Source: a gamma proteobacterium symbiont of Ctena orbiculata (GTDB taxonomy: Bacteria > Pseudomonadota > Gammaproteobacteria > Chromatiales > Chromatiaceae). Taken from it: DNA of 64,000 bases. The position numbers and the translations under genes were made by a program. Position 1 is the stretch's first letter; the number at the start of each line of letters is the position of its first letter. Shown one piece after another: positions 6,913-16,074 of the stretch. Where the stretch lies: assembly GCA_003058525.1 (NCBI GenBank), contig QBVD01000040.1, forward strand, positions 1-64,000, given 5' to 3'. The notes beneath the pieces were generated by a model that saw nothing but the letters and a program-made list of their open reading frames with translations, was not told the DNA's origin and did no database searches.

Positions 6913-8925
6913 CTATGATGGCTTGCCAACACTGACACGAAAGCAGCTGACCTTATGCGTCCCAGTGATGTGTTTCTCTTCAGGATAGGCTGATCCACAA
7001 TCCGCTTCAGCTTGCGGACAACGTGGATGAAAGTGGCATCCACTGGGCGGTGTGACCGGTGACGGTGGTTCTCCCGGCAATTGAATGACTGGTCGCTGCC
7101 TGCCGGGATCGGGTACAGGAACAGCTGAGAGCAGTGCACGTGTATAGGGGTGCCGAGGATGTTTCATAACCTCATCGGTCCGCCCCTTCTCAACTATTCT
7201 GCCCAGATACATGACTGCAATTTCATCAGCCATATAGGCCACCACGGAGATATCGTGAGATATAAACAGATAGGAGAGCCCGAGCTCACCCTGCAATCCC
7301 TTGAGCAGATTGAGGATTTGCGCCTGTACTGAAAGATCCAGCGCACTGGTCGGTTCGTCACAGACAATCAGGCGTGGCTCCACCGCCAGTGCCCGCGCCA
7401 CACAGATACGTTGCCGCTGGCCTCCTGAAAATTCATGAGGATATCTATTGGCGGCCGATGCCGGCAGACCGACCTGCTGCAGCAGGGACTCGACACGCCT
7501 CCTTAGCATAGCCCCACTCTGGGTACCTTGGGCAAGGATGCCCTCGGCAACGATATCAGCCACCCTCATCCTGGGATTCATCGATGAAACCGGATCCTGG
7601 AAAATAATCTGGATATCACCACGCAGCCGTCTCAGATCTCTCCCTCGCATGCCGCTAAGCGACTTACCGTCGATTACAATTCGCCCCCCGGTCGAATCGA
7701 TGAGTTTTAGAATCGCTTTGCCCAGCGTGGACTTGCCACATCCCGACTCGCCGACCAATGCCACCACCGATCCTCGGGTGATATCCAGGTCGACACCATC
7801 CACTGCCTTGAGCTGACCGACCACAGGTTGCAGCAACCCCTTACGGACAGGAAAGTGCACCCGCAGATTCTCGACCGATAACAGCGGTCTCCTGTCTCTG
7901 TCCGGCAAGGTATGATGTGACACGCGATCCGTATCACTCACATTCAGCTTCAACGTCTCATCCCTGTAGAGCAGGCAACGCACCCCGGAACGGTTTTCTC
8001 CCGGCAGCCAGTCTGGTGTCGTCTCATGACAGGCCTGCCTGCTCTGATCACAACGCGCAACAAAGCGGCAGCCGATGAATTCGCTGCCCAAGGCTGGAAC
8101 AGCGCCTCCGATCACGGCCAGCTTTTCGCCCGGACGCCTGCGCTCGGGCAGTGAAGCGAACAGCAAACGACTGTAGGGATGCCTGGGATGGCGAAAAAAA
8201 GCGCCTATCTCGGCGCTCTCGACGATCTCACCCGCATACATGACAGCAACCCGATCCGCCATCTCCGCTACCACACCCAGATCGTGCGTAATCAACAGGA
8301 TCGACATGCCCTTTGCCTGCTGCAAGTGCTTCATCAGACCCAGAATCTGGGCTTGCATGGTGACATCGAGGGCAGTGGTGGGCTCATCGGCAATCAGAAG
8401 TTTGGGATTACCCGCCAGCGCCATTGCAATCATCACCCGCTGTTTCATCCCACCGGAGAGCTGATGGGGATAACGATGGGCACAGCGCTCCGGATCCGGG
8501 ATTGCAACAGCCTGCAACAATTCGATCACACGCTGGTTGACCGCACTCTTCATCAGATCATCGTGCAGCGTCACCGCTTCAGCAATCTGTCGACCGATAC
8601 TCATCAACGGATTGAGCGAGGTCATCGGCTCCTGGAATACCATGCCCATCTGACCCCCACGCAGGCGCCGTATCGATTGCCGATCCAGATCCACCAGGTC
8701 GAAACCGTTGAAATCGATCCTTCCCGCCTCGATGTGGACGGAGGGTGGCAACAATCGCATCAACGACAGCGCAGTCATCGACTTGCCGCAACCCGACTCG
8801 CCTACCAGGGCAAACGTCTCACCCTGTTGGATCTCAAGGTCGAGATCCTCAACAACACACAGCCTGCTGTTTGCGTTTTTCAAAATGAGCCGCAGACCGC
8901 TGATCTTCAGCAAGTGATCGATCAT
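6913..8925 (-). CDS. Peptide-type ABC transporter, fused double ATPase with Cys-rich domains
   Basis: A 670-residue protein made of two complete DppD/DppF-type nucleotide-binding domains. Domain 1 has Walker A GESGCGKS (42-49), signature LSGGM (156-160) and Walker B LLIADE (176-181). Domain 2 has Walker A GESGCGKS (392-399), signature FSGGQ and IVCDEPTSALD. After each domain is an oligo/dipeptide C-terminal extension. The first holds C286, C292, C299 and C317; the second has a GCHFHPRC...C...C quartet. In the family such quartets bind an iron-sulfur cluster in DppD-like subunits. This is the last gene of a five-gene operon, seven bases after another double ATPase. Two such proteins for one permease pair is unusual. 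Confidence 0.92.
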   Translation of the reverse strand: MIDHLLKISGLRLILKNANSRLCVVEDLDLEIQQGETFALVGESGCGKSMTALSLMRLLPPSVHIEAGRIDFNGFDLVDLDRQSIRRLRGGQMGMVFQEPMTSLNPLMSIGRQIAEAVTLHDDLMKSAVNQRVIELLQAVAIPDPERCAHRYPHQLSGGMKQRVMIAMALAGNPKLLIADEPTTALDVTMQAQILGLMKHLQQAKGMSILLITHDLGVVAEMADRVAVMYAGEIVESAEIGAFFRHPRHPYSRLLFASLPERRRPGEKLAVIGGAVPALGSEFIGCRFVARCDQSRQACHETTPDWLPGENRSGVRCLLYRDETLKLNVSDTDRVSHHTLPDRDRRPLLSVENLRVHFPVRKGLLQPVVGQLKAVDGVDLDITRGSVVALVGESGCGKSTLGKAILKLIDSTGGRIVIDGKSLSGMRGRDLRRLRGDIQIIFQDPVSSMNPRMRVADIVAEGILAQGTQSGAMLRRRVESLLQQVGLPASAANRYPHEFSGGQRQRICVARALAVEPRLIVCDEPTSALDLSVQAQILNLLKGLQGELGLSYLFISHDISVVAYMADEIAVMYLGRIVEKGRTDEVMKHPRHPYTRALLSAVPVPDPGRQRPVIQLPGEPPSPVTPPSGCHFHPRCPQAEADCGSAYPEEKHITGTHKVSCFRVSVGKPS

Positions 8926-8932
8926 GGTTGGA

Positions 8933-10561
8933 TCAGACCGGCACCCTCGGTACCGCAGCGATCAGCTGTTGCGTATATCGATTACTCGGACGATTGACAA
9001 TATCCTCGGTTCTCCCCTGTTCGACGATCTTGCCCTGGTACATCACTGCGGTGCGATCACTGACATACTCCACCACACCGATATTATGGGTAATGAACAG
9101 CAGGGTGAGCCCATGCTTGGCTCGCAGATCCAGTAGCATGCGCAAGATTTCCGCCTGCACGGAGACATCCAGAGCACTGGTGATCTCGTCACAAACGATG
9201 AAAGAGGGGTTCAGGGAGAGCGCCCTCGCAATACCGATCCGCTGCCGCTGACCGCCGGAAAATTCATGCGGGTAGCGCCACAAGGTATCCTCCTCCATCT
9301 GTACCTGATCCAGCAGGTCTCTCGCTATCTCGATACGCGCATCCTGATCTTCACCGATCCCATGGACCTTCATCGCTTCAGTCAGGATAGCGGCAATACT
9401 CAGACGCGGGTTCAGGGATGATATGGGATCCTGAAAGATGATCTGCATATGGCGCCGAAAACGCCTGAGTTGCGACCTGTTCATTTCTGTAATATCGGTA
9501 TCATCGAATGCCACACGACCGGCGGTGGGTTCGGTCAGGCGCAGGATACCCCGCCCCAGAGTCGTCTTGCCGCTACCCGATTCACCGACCAGCGCCAGAA
9601 TCTCTCCGCGTGGTATCTCCAGATCGACACCGTCCACCGCGCGCACCTGATCGACGACCCGCCGCAGCAACCCCTTTCGCACCGGAAAATGGATCTCCAG
9701 CCGGGAAAGCCTGATCAATGGCATCTGATCACCATGCTGTTCATGGGGCTGGTTGCGGGCCAGATTCTCCGGCAGGGCGGCAATCAATGCCTGAGTATAG
9801 CTATGGCCGGGACGGTGAATTATCTGCTCGGTGTCACCGGTCTCGACCAGTTTGCCCCGCTGCATGACACCGACGCGGTCGGCAATCTGGGACACTACAC
9901 CGAAATCATGGGTGATAAACAGAATTGCCATACTTGTACGCTGCTGCAGGGTCTTCATCAACCGCAGGATCTCACGCTGAACCGTGACATCCAACGCCGT
10001 GGTGGGTTCATCGGCAATCAACAGGTCGGGCTCGCAGGCCATGGCCATGGCGATCATCACCCGTTGACGCTGCCCCCCCGACAGCTGATGGGGAAAGCTG
10101 TGGACCCGGGTCTGCGGATCGGGCAGCTGTACCGCCTCCAGGGATTCCAATACCCGTTGCCATGCCTCCCCTTCGGAGAGTTCGGGAAAGTGGAGTCTTA
10201 CTGCCTCGAGGATCTGTTCGCCGATGGTAAAAACGGGATTCAACGAACTCATGGGTTCCTGGAAGATCATGGCGATCCTCCCTCCCCGCACCTGCTGCAT
10301 CTCAGCCTCGCTCAGGCCAGCCAGATCCACCGGCGCTTCACCCTGAGCATGAAAGTGGATCTCACCCGTATGTCGTTGCAGGTTGGATTTTGGCAGCAGC
10401 TGCATGATCGAAAGTGCAGTGATCGATTTACCGCTGCCCGATTCACCGACCAGGCAGAAAGTTTCCCCGCGTGCAATTTCGAAGCTGACATCATCAACGG
10501 CCTTGATGGTTCGTCCCTGGTGCTGAAACCAGGTATGGAGCTGTTTCACCGACAGTAACAT
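8933..10561 (-). CDS. Peptide-type ABC transporter, fused double ATPase (YejF-like)
   Basis: A 542-residue fused ATPase. Domain 1: Walker A GESGSGKS (39-46), LSGGQ (160-164), Walker B LLIADE (180-185). Domain 2: Walker A GESGSGKT (326-333), FSGGQ (434-438), Walker B FIVCDE (454-459), then ITSALD where most relatives have PTSALD. Unlike its neighbour it lacks the cysteine-rich C-terminal extensions: the linker after domain 1 is only about 25 residues, and the protein ends soon after domain 2. Its start overlaps the permease stop by one base (ATGA), so the two are translationally coupled. It should power import together with the two upstream permeases. Confidence 0.93.
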   Translation of the reverse strand: MLLSVKQLHTWFQHQGRTIKAVDDVSFEIARGETFCLVGESGSGKSITALSIMQLLPKSNLQRHTGEIHFHAQGEAPVDLAGLSEAEMQQVRGGRIAMIFQEPMSSLNPVFTIGEQILEAVRLHFPELSEGEAWQRVLESLEAVQLPDPQTRVHSFPHQLSGGQRQRVMIAMAMACEPDLLIADEPTTALDVTVQREILRLMKTLQQRTSMAILFITHDFGVVSQIADRVGVMQRGKLVETGDTEQIIHRPGHSYTQALIAALPENLARNQPHEQHGDQMPLIRLSRLEIHFPVRKGLLRRVVDQVRAVDGVDLEIPRGEILALVGESGSGKTTLGRGILRLTEPTAGRVAFDDTDITEMNRSQLRRFRRHMQIIFQDPISSLNPRLSIAAILTEAMKVHGIGEDQDARIEIARDLLDQVQMEEDTLWRYPHEFSGGQRQRIGIARALSLNPSFIVCDEITSALDVSVQAEILRMLLDLRAKHGLTLLFITHNIGVVEYVSDRTAVMYQGKIVEQGRTEDIVNRPSNRYTQQLIAAVPRVPV

Positions 10562-11733
10562 CAGCCCGACTTGCTCAGATAGGGATCGATGGCATCTCGC
10601 AACGATTCACCGATCAGGTTATAGGCAAAGACCGTGAGAAAGATGGCGCCGCCAGGAAAGGCCGCCATCCACCAGTTGAAGCGGGATGACTGTACCGCCT
10701 GATTGAGCATTTCACCCCAGGAGGGATCATCCACCAGGCCAAGCCCGAGGAAGCTCAACGTCGCCTCGGCGAGGATCGCCGATGCCACGCCGAAACTGGC
10801 CGCCACCAACACCGGACCCATGCCGTTGGGCAACATGTGACGGAACAGAATCGAAGGCAGCGGCAGGCCCGCCGCCTCGGCCGCCTGGACAAAGTCCTGC
10901 TTGCGCAGACGCAAAAACTCGGCGCGCACGTAGCGGGCGTAACCTGGCCAGCTGGTGATACCGATGATCACCATCATGATATAGAGGCTGCGACCGAAGA
11001 AAGCGACAAAGGTCAACAACAGAAACAGGGTCGGCACGGCCTCGAAAATCTCCACCAGACGCATACCGAGGATATCCACCACACCGGAGAAATAGCCCAT
11101 CAGGCCACCGATAATGATCCCCAGCAACATGGCGATCCCGGTGGCCACAAAGCCGATGCCGAGGGCGATCCTGGAGGCATGGACCATGCGACTGAGCACA
11201 TCGGCCCCGTTCTGTTCGGTACCGAACCAATGGGCTCGCGACTGTTGTGAAAGGGGCGCCTCCAAGCCGGTATCGCCCCGATCCCTCTGGTAATCCTTCG
11301 GTGAGAAGGGAACCGGCGCGTAGACCACCCAGTCATATTCACCGGCGGCATCGGCAACCCGGTACTGCTCATAGATAACCAGTTGTTGAGGCTTGACCCA
11401 GAGATAAGCGAAAAGCGCCGCTACCGCCAGTACGAAGATCATGATCAAAAACTTGCGTAGCAGCGTGATCTGCCAGGGATAGAGCAACAACAGGGTGATG
11501 AAGCCCACTAGAAAGAGCACATCGACCGGCTGCAGATAGTTCAGCACAGGACTGCTGATCTCACCCTCATGACTGAGCAACAATGGGAAGCTACTGGCAA
11601 GGAAGGGAGCGAACACACCCACCAGAGCGAGGATACCCACCCAGAGTAAACCCAGGCGTGCGCCCCAGCGGACAAAGGTCTGGCCGAGAATCCTGCGCCA
11701 GTAGCTCTGACGCCTCTTCGCTGTCCTACTCAT
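10561..11733 (-). CDS. Peptide ABC transporter permease, DppC/YejE type, enlarged N-terminus
   Basis: A 390-residue inner-membrane permease. The C-terminal two thirds are typical of the family: HWFGTEQNGADVLSRM (about 171-186), then a helix bundle and the ATPase-contact EAA loop around AAEAAGLPLPSILFRHMLPN. The N-terminal third is unusual. After the first helix (about 27-48) it carries two further hydrophobic helices (about 72-113) before the conserved HWFGTE segment, making it longer than the roughly 300 residues of classical DppC. The start overlaps the end of the upstream permease by eight bases. Confidence 0.92.
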   Translation of the reverse strand: MSRTAKRRQSYWRRILGQTFVRWGARLGLLWVGILALVGVFAPFLASSFPLLLSHEGEISSPVLNYLQPVDVLFLVGFITLLLLYPWQITLLRKFLIMIFVLAVAALFAYLWVKPQQLVIYEQYRVADAAGEYDWVVYAPVPFSPKDYQRDRGDTGLEAPLSQQSRAHWFGTEQNGADVLSRMVHASRIALGIGFVATGIAMLLGIIIGGLMGYFSGVVDILGMRLVEIFEAVPTLFLLLTFVAFFGRSLYIMMVIIGITSWPGYARYVRAEFLRLRKQDFVQAAEAAGLPLPSILFRHMLPNGMGPVLVAASFGVASAILAEATLSFLGLGLVDDPSWGEMLNQAVQSSRFNWWMAAFPGGAIFLTVFAYNLIGESLRDAIDPYLSKSG

Positions 11734-13111
11734 AACTCACCCGCGGATCGGCCAAGGCATACAAAATGTCGGCCAGCAGATAACCCAACAGGGTCAGACA
11801 GCCACCGATAAGGGTGATCGACAATACCAATTCACGGTCCCTGGTCTGCACCGCCTCCACCGCCAGTTTACCCATACCCTCAATACTGAAAATGCTCTCC
11901 ACGATAATCGAACCCGCCAACAGGCTGGGCAGCAGACTGGCAGCCACGGTGATCAGGGGAAGCAGACTGTTGCGGAAAACATGTCGCCACAGCACCACCG
12001 CTTCCGCCAGCCCCTTGGCCCTGGCGGTGCGCGCATAATCGGAAAGCAGGTTCTCCAACACCGCGGTGCGGGTCAGCTTGGCAAGGCCGGCAAAACCACC
12101 ATAGGCGAGACAGATCACCGGCAACGCCAGATGCCAGAGCCGATCCAGCAGAAATCCCCTCACCCAGTTTCCCTGCATCCAGTAAACCGCGAGCAGAAGC
12201 CCCACCAGGAGACCGGTGGTGAGGAATCCGAGCTGCCGCAACAGGCGGTAGTCACTGCTTGCCAGCCAGGCGGCAAGCAGGGCGAAGATGACTGGAATGC
12301 CGATCCACAATGACAGGGAACGTTGAGCCTCAGGCAATTGATAGACCATGGCCGTTCCCAACAATGCCCAGACAAGACCGAATGCGATCTCCCTGAACGG
12401 CCGCAGGGCAAGACGTCCCAACGCCAGAAAGAGTGAGATCGCAAGCATAACCACCATGAACAACAGGGCTATATCCCACAGGCTCGACCAATGGGGCATG
12501 AACACCTGGTCGAGTACCAGTCGATCGCTCAAACCGGCGGTGGGAAACCAACGCCAATACTGCTCATTGGCGAAAAAGCCGATCATCAGCACACCTGCAA
12601 GCATGGTCGGCACCGACCAGAGTGCGAGCATGATCATGCCGCTGCTGACATCGAAGGAGCGTCCCCGCTCGACTGCCGCGCGCACGCCGACCAGCAGTGC
12701 CAACAGATAGACGATCGGGATACTCAAGACATTCAATAGGATGGTGATGGGCACTCTTTCCGAGAGCAGCTCAGTGACCGGGCGCCCATAGCGAAAACTG
12801 CGGCCCAGGTCGGAGCCTTTGGTGAAAGAGAAGCCGCTCATCCGATTCTCTTCATCGAAGGTGAAACCGATTGGCGAGACATTATTCAACCAACGAAGAT
12901 ATTGCAGATAGGGGGGATCATCCAGCCCGTAGAGACGATTGTAATAGGCCTCGATCTCTTTCTTCGCCTCCGGGTCCAGGTTCTGCCCCTCCACCAGACT
13001 CTGGGCGCTGATACCACCGGGCGATGCGGCCATGACCACGAACACCACCAGAGTAATACCCAGTAATGTGGGCAACATCAACAGCAGACGTCTAAGCAGA
13101 TAGGTCAGCAT
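11726..13111 (-). CDS. Peptide ABC transporter permease, DppB/YejB type, with extra helices
   Basis: A 461-residue permease, against roughly 310-360 for most DppB/YejB proteins. The start MLTYLLRRLLLMLPTLLGIT and the C-terminal half (ARTARAKGLAEAVVLWRHVFRNSLLPLIT, then the last helices) are canonical. Extra length comes from an insertion of about 110 residues (roughly 215-320) that contains three or four more hydrophobic helices. The EAA-like loop lies after it. The ATG immediately follows the stop codon of the binding-protein gene. It should form the translocation path with the downstream permease. Confidence 0.92.
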   Translation of the reverse strand: MLTYLLRRLLLMLPTLLGITLVVFVVMAASPGGISAQSLVEGQNLDPEAKKEIEAYYNRLYGLDDPPYLQYLRWLNNVSPIGFTFDEENRMSGFSFTKGSDLGRSFRYGRPVTELLSERVPITILLNVLSIPIVYLLALLVGVRAAVERGRSFDVSSGMIMLALWSVPTMLAGVLMIGFFANEQYWRWFPTAGLSDRLVLDQVFMPHWSSLWDIALLFMVVMLAISLFLALGRLALRPFREIAFGLVWALLGTAMVYQLPEAQRSLSLWIGIPVIFALLAAWLASSDYRLLRQLGFLTTGLLVGLLLAVYWMQGNWVRGFLLDRLWHLALPVICLAYGGFAGLAKLTRTAVLENLLSDYARTARAKGLAEAVVLWRHVFRNSLLPLITVAASLLPSLLAGSIIVESIFSIEGMGKLAVEAVQTRDRELVLSITLIGGCLTLLGYLLADILYALADPRVSYE

Positions 13112-14983
13112 CTATTGGGTGTATCGCTGCTCAACGATGGGGACATAGTTCTCAAGAGGCACTTGTCCCAGGTTGAGGCCGACCTTGGTATTGACCACAT
13201 TACGCAAGCGCCGGTCGATGAACACCAGGCTCTTGCTCCGCCTAAGAAAGGTATAGGGCTGATCGTTGAAGAGATGGGCCTCTGCCTGACGCCACAGAGG
13301 CATGCGCTTCTTTTCATCCACGGTAGCCCGCGCCTCCTCGATCAGGCGATCCAACTCCGGGTTGCTGTAGTTGATGAAGTTGTTCCCGCCTCCCGCGATC
13401 TGACTGCTGTGAAACATCTGGTAGAGATCTGTTTCAAGACCGCTACTCCACCCCAGTGTAATGGCATCGAAATCCCGCTTCTTCATCAGATCGAGCATCA
13501 CCGACCACTCAGTGGGCTTCGGCTGCAGCAGGATACCGGCACGGGCCAGCATATCCTTCAGAAACAACACCATGCGTCCGGTATCCTCATTACCCTGAAA
13601 ATAGACCAGCTCGAATTCGAATGGCCTGCCGTCACTGTCCTCTAGGATGCCGTCTCCATCACGGTCGGCATACCCCGCCTTGGATAGCAGCTCAATCCCC
13701 TTTGCCTGATCATAGTTGCGCGCCGTAGTGGCGGGATCGTGCTGCTTGCTGCTGGCGCTGAATGGACTCACAGCGACCTCTGCATAACCGAGATAGATCT
13801 CATCGACAATGCGCTGACGATCGATCAAATAGGTCATCGCCTGCCTCACCTCAGTCTTTGCGAACCGGGTCGGCTTCTCGTTACGCAGCTGATTCCAGCC
13901 AATATAGGAGTAGCCCGCCACCGGACTCATATACTCCCAATGCTGAGCCTTATCACCGATCTGCTCATCATCGATCAACTGCTGATATTCCCGTGGCCGC
14001 GAACCATAGGTGTCGATCTCACCGTTGCGGAACGTGGTGAGTCGCGCGCTGTCGTTTTCGATCACCCGCCAGATAAGCCGGTCGAAGGCCGGTTCCACAG
14101 GTCCCCAGTAACGGGGATTTCGACGCAGCTCCACGCCTCCTTTATCCGGCGCCCAACCCTTCGGGTCTTCAAGACGATAGGGACCTGAACCCAACAACAC
14201 CCCCTTTGATTGGTTGAAGCTGTTGGGATCCTCAAGGTAGGGCTGGTAGAAGTGTTTCGGCATGATCTCCATACCCCCGGCCAATGAGAGTGCATTGAAG
14301 TAGGGTTCGGCAAACTGGAATTTTACCGTCAGTGGATCGAGGGCCTCCACCGATTCGATCTTTGCGTAATAGGCCCGCTCCCGCGGCGCCTGAATCGCCT
14401 CGGTCATAATAAACTCAAAGGTAAAAACCACATCCTCGGCCGTCAGCGGCAAACCGTCCGAGAACTGCAATCCTTCTCGAAGCTTGAAGATAAAGGTAAG
14501 ACCGTCCTCGCTGACAGACCAATCATGGGCCAACAGCCCCTGCCATTCCAGGGTATCGGGATTGCGGATCAGTAAGGTCTCCAGAATATAACCCTGCACC
14601 TGGGATGAGTAAACGTCCTGTGAAATAAACGGGGTCAGGGATTTCAGGTTGACACCGAATGCCTGCACCAGCCAGTCCCCCTGACTGTAATTGGGCTGCT
14701 GGGTAACGGCATAGGCCCGCTCGAATGCAGTGGCCATTTGACCCTGCTGAGACGAGCCGCTTTGTTGTGCCAGATTGACCCCCTGTTGAATGCGTTGATC
14801 CAGGCTTCTGACCTGACCTGTTATCTCCCGGATGTCTCCAGCCTGCTCTCGCATCAACTGTTCCATGCGAGACATCTTCTGCCATTGCCGGTCGATCATA
14901 TACATAACCAGGACGATGGTAATCAACACCAGAGAAAGACCACCGAAATAGAGAACATCCCGACCGTTTAAGCGTCGCTGCAT
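13112..14983 (-). CDS. Membrane-tethered extracellular solute-binding protein, family 5
   Basis: A 623-residue peptide/oligopeptide-type solute-binding protein. Instead of a cleavable signal it starts with an uncleaved-looking helix (about 11-29, VLYFGGLSLVLITIVLVMYM). A charged heptad-like stretch follows (30-65, WQKMSRMEQLMREQ...), predicted to be a coiled coil, and then a Gln/Ser linker. The SBP_bac_5 fold begins near residue 95 with the usual ETLLIRNPDTLEW and DGLTFIFKLREGLQFSDG segments. AGGAG sits seven bases before the ATG. It is the first gene of a tightly packed five-gene operon. Substrate is unknown; the family also includes nickel and glycoside binders. Confidence 0.92.
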   Translation of the reverse strand: MQRRLNGRDVLYFGGLSLVLITIVLVMYMIDRQWQKMSRMEQLMREQAGDIREITGQVRSLDQRIQQGVNLAQQSGSSQQGQMATAFERAYAVTQQPNYSQGDWLVQAFGVNLKSLTPFISQDVYSSQVQGYILETLLIRNPDTLEWQGLLAHDWSVSEDGLTFIFKLREGLQFSDGLPLTAEDVVFTFEFIMTEAIQAPRERAYYAKIESVEALDPLTVKFQFAEPYFNALSLAGGMEIMPKHFYQPYLEDPNSFNQSKGVLLGSGPYRLEDPKGWAPDKGGVELRRNPRYWGPVEPAFDRLIWRVIENDSARLTTFRNGEIDTYGSRPREYQQLIDDEQIGDKAQHWEYMSPVAGYSYIGWNQLRNEKPTRFAKTEVRQAMTYLIDRQRIVDEIYLGYAEVAVSPFSASSKQHDPATTARNYDQAKGIELLSKAGYADRDGDGILEDSDGRPFEFELVYFQGNEDTGRMVLFLKDMLARAGILLQPKPTEWSVMLDLMKKRDFDAITLGWSSGLETDLYQMFHSSQIAGGGNNFINYSNPELDRLIEEARATVDEKKRMPLWRQAEAHLFNDQPYTFLRRSKSLVFIDRRLRNVVNTKVGLNLGQVPLENYVPIVEQRYTQ

Positions 14984-15025
14984 GAAGTTACTCCTGTGAC
15001 CCAGGATAAGTAATTAAAAAAAACC

Positions 15026-15056
15026 AGGGCCTGTTAACACTAATCCAACAGGCCTT
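15026..15056. repeat. Dispersed palindromic element, hairpin form
   Basis: The 31-base element opens AGGGCCTGTTAACACTAATC and ends AACAGGCCTT. Its ends are inverted copies with one mismatch, so it can fold into a 9-10 bp stem. The same core occurs at 5370 and, as a full palindrome, at 34205. It lies between the divergent solute-binding-protein and fabI genes. Confidence 0.75.
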
Positions 15057-15279
15057 AGAGAGTCTATTATGCTTTCCCGGGACATGAAAGAGTAAGCAAT
15101 CCTGTGTGATGTGAATAATGAAGAAACAGGGTATGGATTTTTTCAAGTAGCCCCGAACACATCACCTGCACTTTTCGCTGAAGATAAATTCCGGTAAGTT
15201 ACGCAGTTTAACTCTAAGTGAGTCTGTCTATATGCCACTCCCCGTGCATATATCGATAACTCCTGTAAGGAATCGTTCC

Positions 15280-16056
15280 ATGGGCTTTTTACAAAACAAA
15301 CTCGTACTCATTGTCGGCATTGCCAGTAACCGCTCCATCGCCTGGGGTGTTGCCGAGGCCATGCACCGCCAAGGTGCTGAGCTGGCGCTCACCTATCAGA
15401 CGGAAAAGCTTAAAAAACGCGTCGACGATGCCGCCGAAAAGTTTGCCGCAGACATTATTATGCCCCTGGATGTCACCAGTGACCAACAGATCGCAGACCT
15501 GTTCGGCACCCTGGAACAACAGTGGGGTCACCTGGACGCCATCGTGCATGCGGTGGGGTTCGCACCCCGCGACCATTTGGAAGGTGGCTATCTTGACAAT
15601 CTGACTCGTGAGGGATTCGCATTGGCTCACGATATCAGTTCCTACAGCTTTGCCGCGCTCGCCAAGGCCGGACGACCATTGATGCAGGGTCGAAACGCAT
15701 CCCTGGTCACCATGAGCTACCTTGGCGCAGTACGCACCGTCCCCAACTACAATGTCATGGGAGTGGCTAAGGCGAGTCTGGAGGCAAACGTTCGTTATTT
15801 GGCCGAATCACTCGGCCCTGAAGGCATCCGGGTCAATGCTGTATCCGCAGGCCCGATCAGGACCCTGGCTGCATCAGGGATCAAAAACTTCAAGGGCATG
15901 CTCGAAGAGGCGGAGAAAAGAAATCCATTACGCCGCAACGTCACCATTGAAGAGGTGGGCAATACCACCGCATTTCTCTGTTCCGATCTTGCCTCGGGAA
16001 TCACCGGGGATATTATCTATGTAGACTCGGGATACCATATTCTCGGCATCGCTTGA
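15280..16056 (+). CDS. fabI: Enoyl-[acyl-carrier-protein] reductase (NADH)
   Basis: Catalyses the last reduction of each fatty-acid elongation cycle in the cytoplasm. The protein is 258 residues from the ATG at 15280, which has TAAGGA eight bases upstream; upstream in-frame codons are ignored. The cofactor loop [13 protein letters not shown] (11-23) is the divergent short-chain-dehydrogenase motif of FabI. The catalytic set is Y147, Y157 and K164 in MSYLGA...[11 protein letters not shown], matching E. coli Y146/Y156/K163. The gene is monocistronic and convergent with ppiD. Confidence 0.97.
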   Translation: MGFLQNKLVLIVGIASNRSIAWGVAEAMHRQGAELALTYQTEKLKKRVDDAAEKFAADIIMPLDVTSDQQIADLFGTLEQQWGHLDAIVHAVGFAPRDHLEGGYLDNLTREGFALAHDISSYSFAALAKAGRPLMQGRNASLVTMSYLGAVRTVPNYNVMGVAKASLEANVRYLAESLGPEGIRVNAVSAGPIRTLAASGIKNFKGMLEEAEKRNPLRRNVTIEEVGNTTAFLCSDLASGITGDIIYVDSGYHILGIA

Positions 16057-16063
16057 TGCCGAG
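16042..16063. terminator. GC-rich hairpin overlapping the fabI stop codon
   Basis: CTCGGCATC (16042-16050) and GATGCCGAG (16055-16063) form a perfect 9-bp stem with loop GCTT. The fabI TGA lies in the loop and start of the right arm. It sits between convergent fabI and ppiD and could stop transcription from both sides, but neither strand has a U run. Confidence 0.5.
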
Positions 16064-16074
16064 TCTAAGTCGAC

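Noticed and set aside
9449-10558. 369-codon plus-strand frame
   Set aside because: Fully antisense to the fused ATPase gene, whose Walker and signature motifs are clear; rich in His/Gln as expected for a shadow frame.
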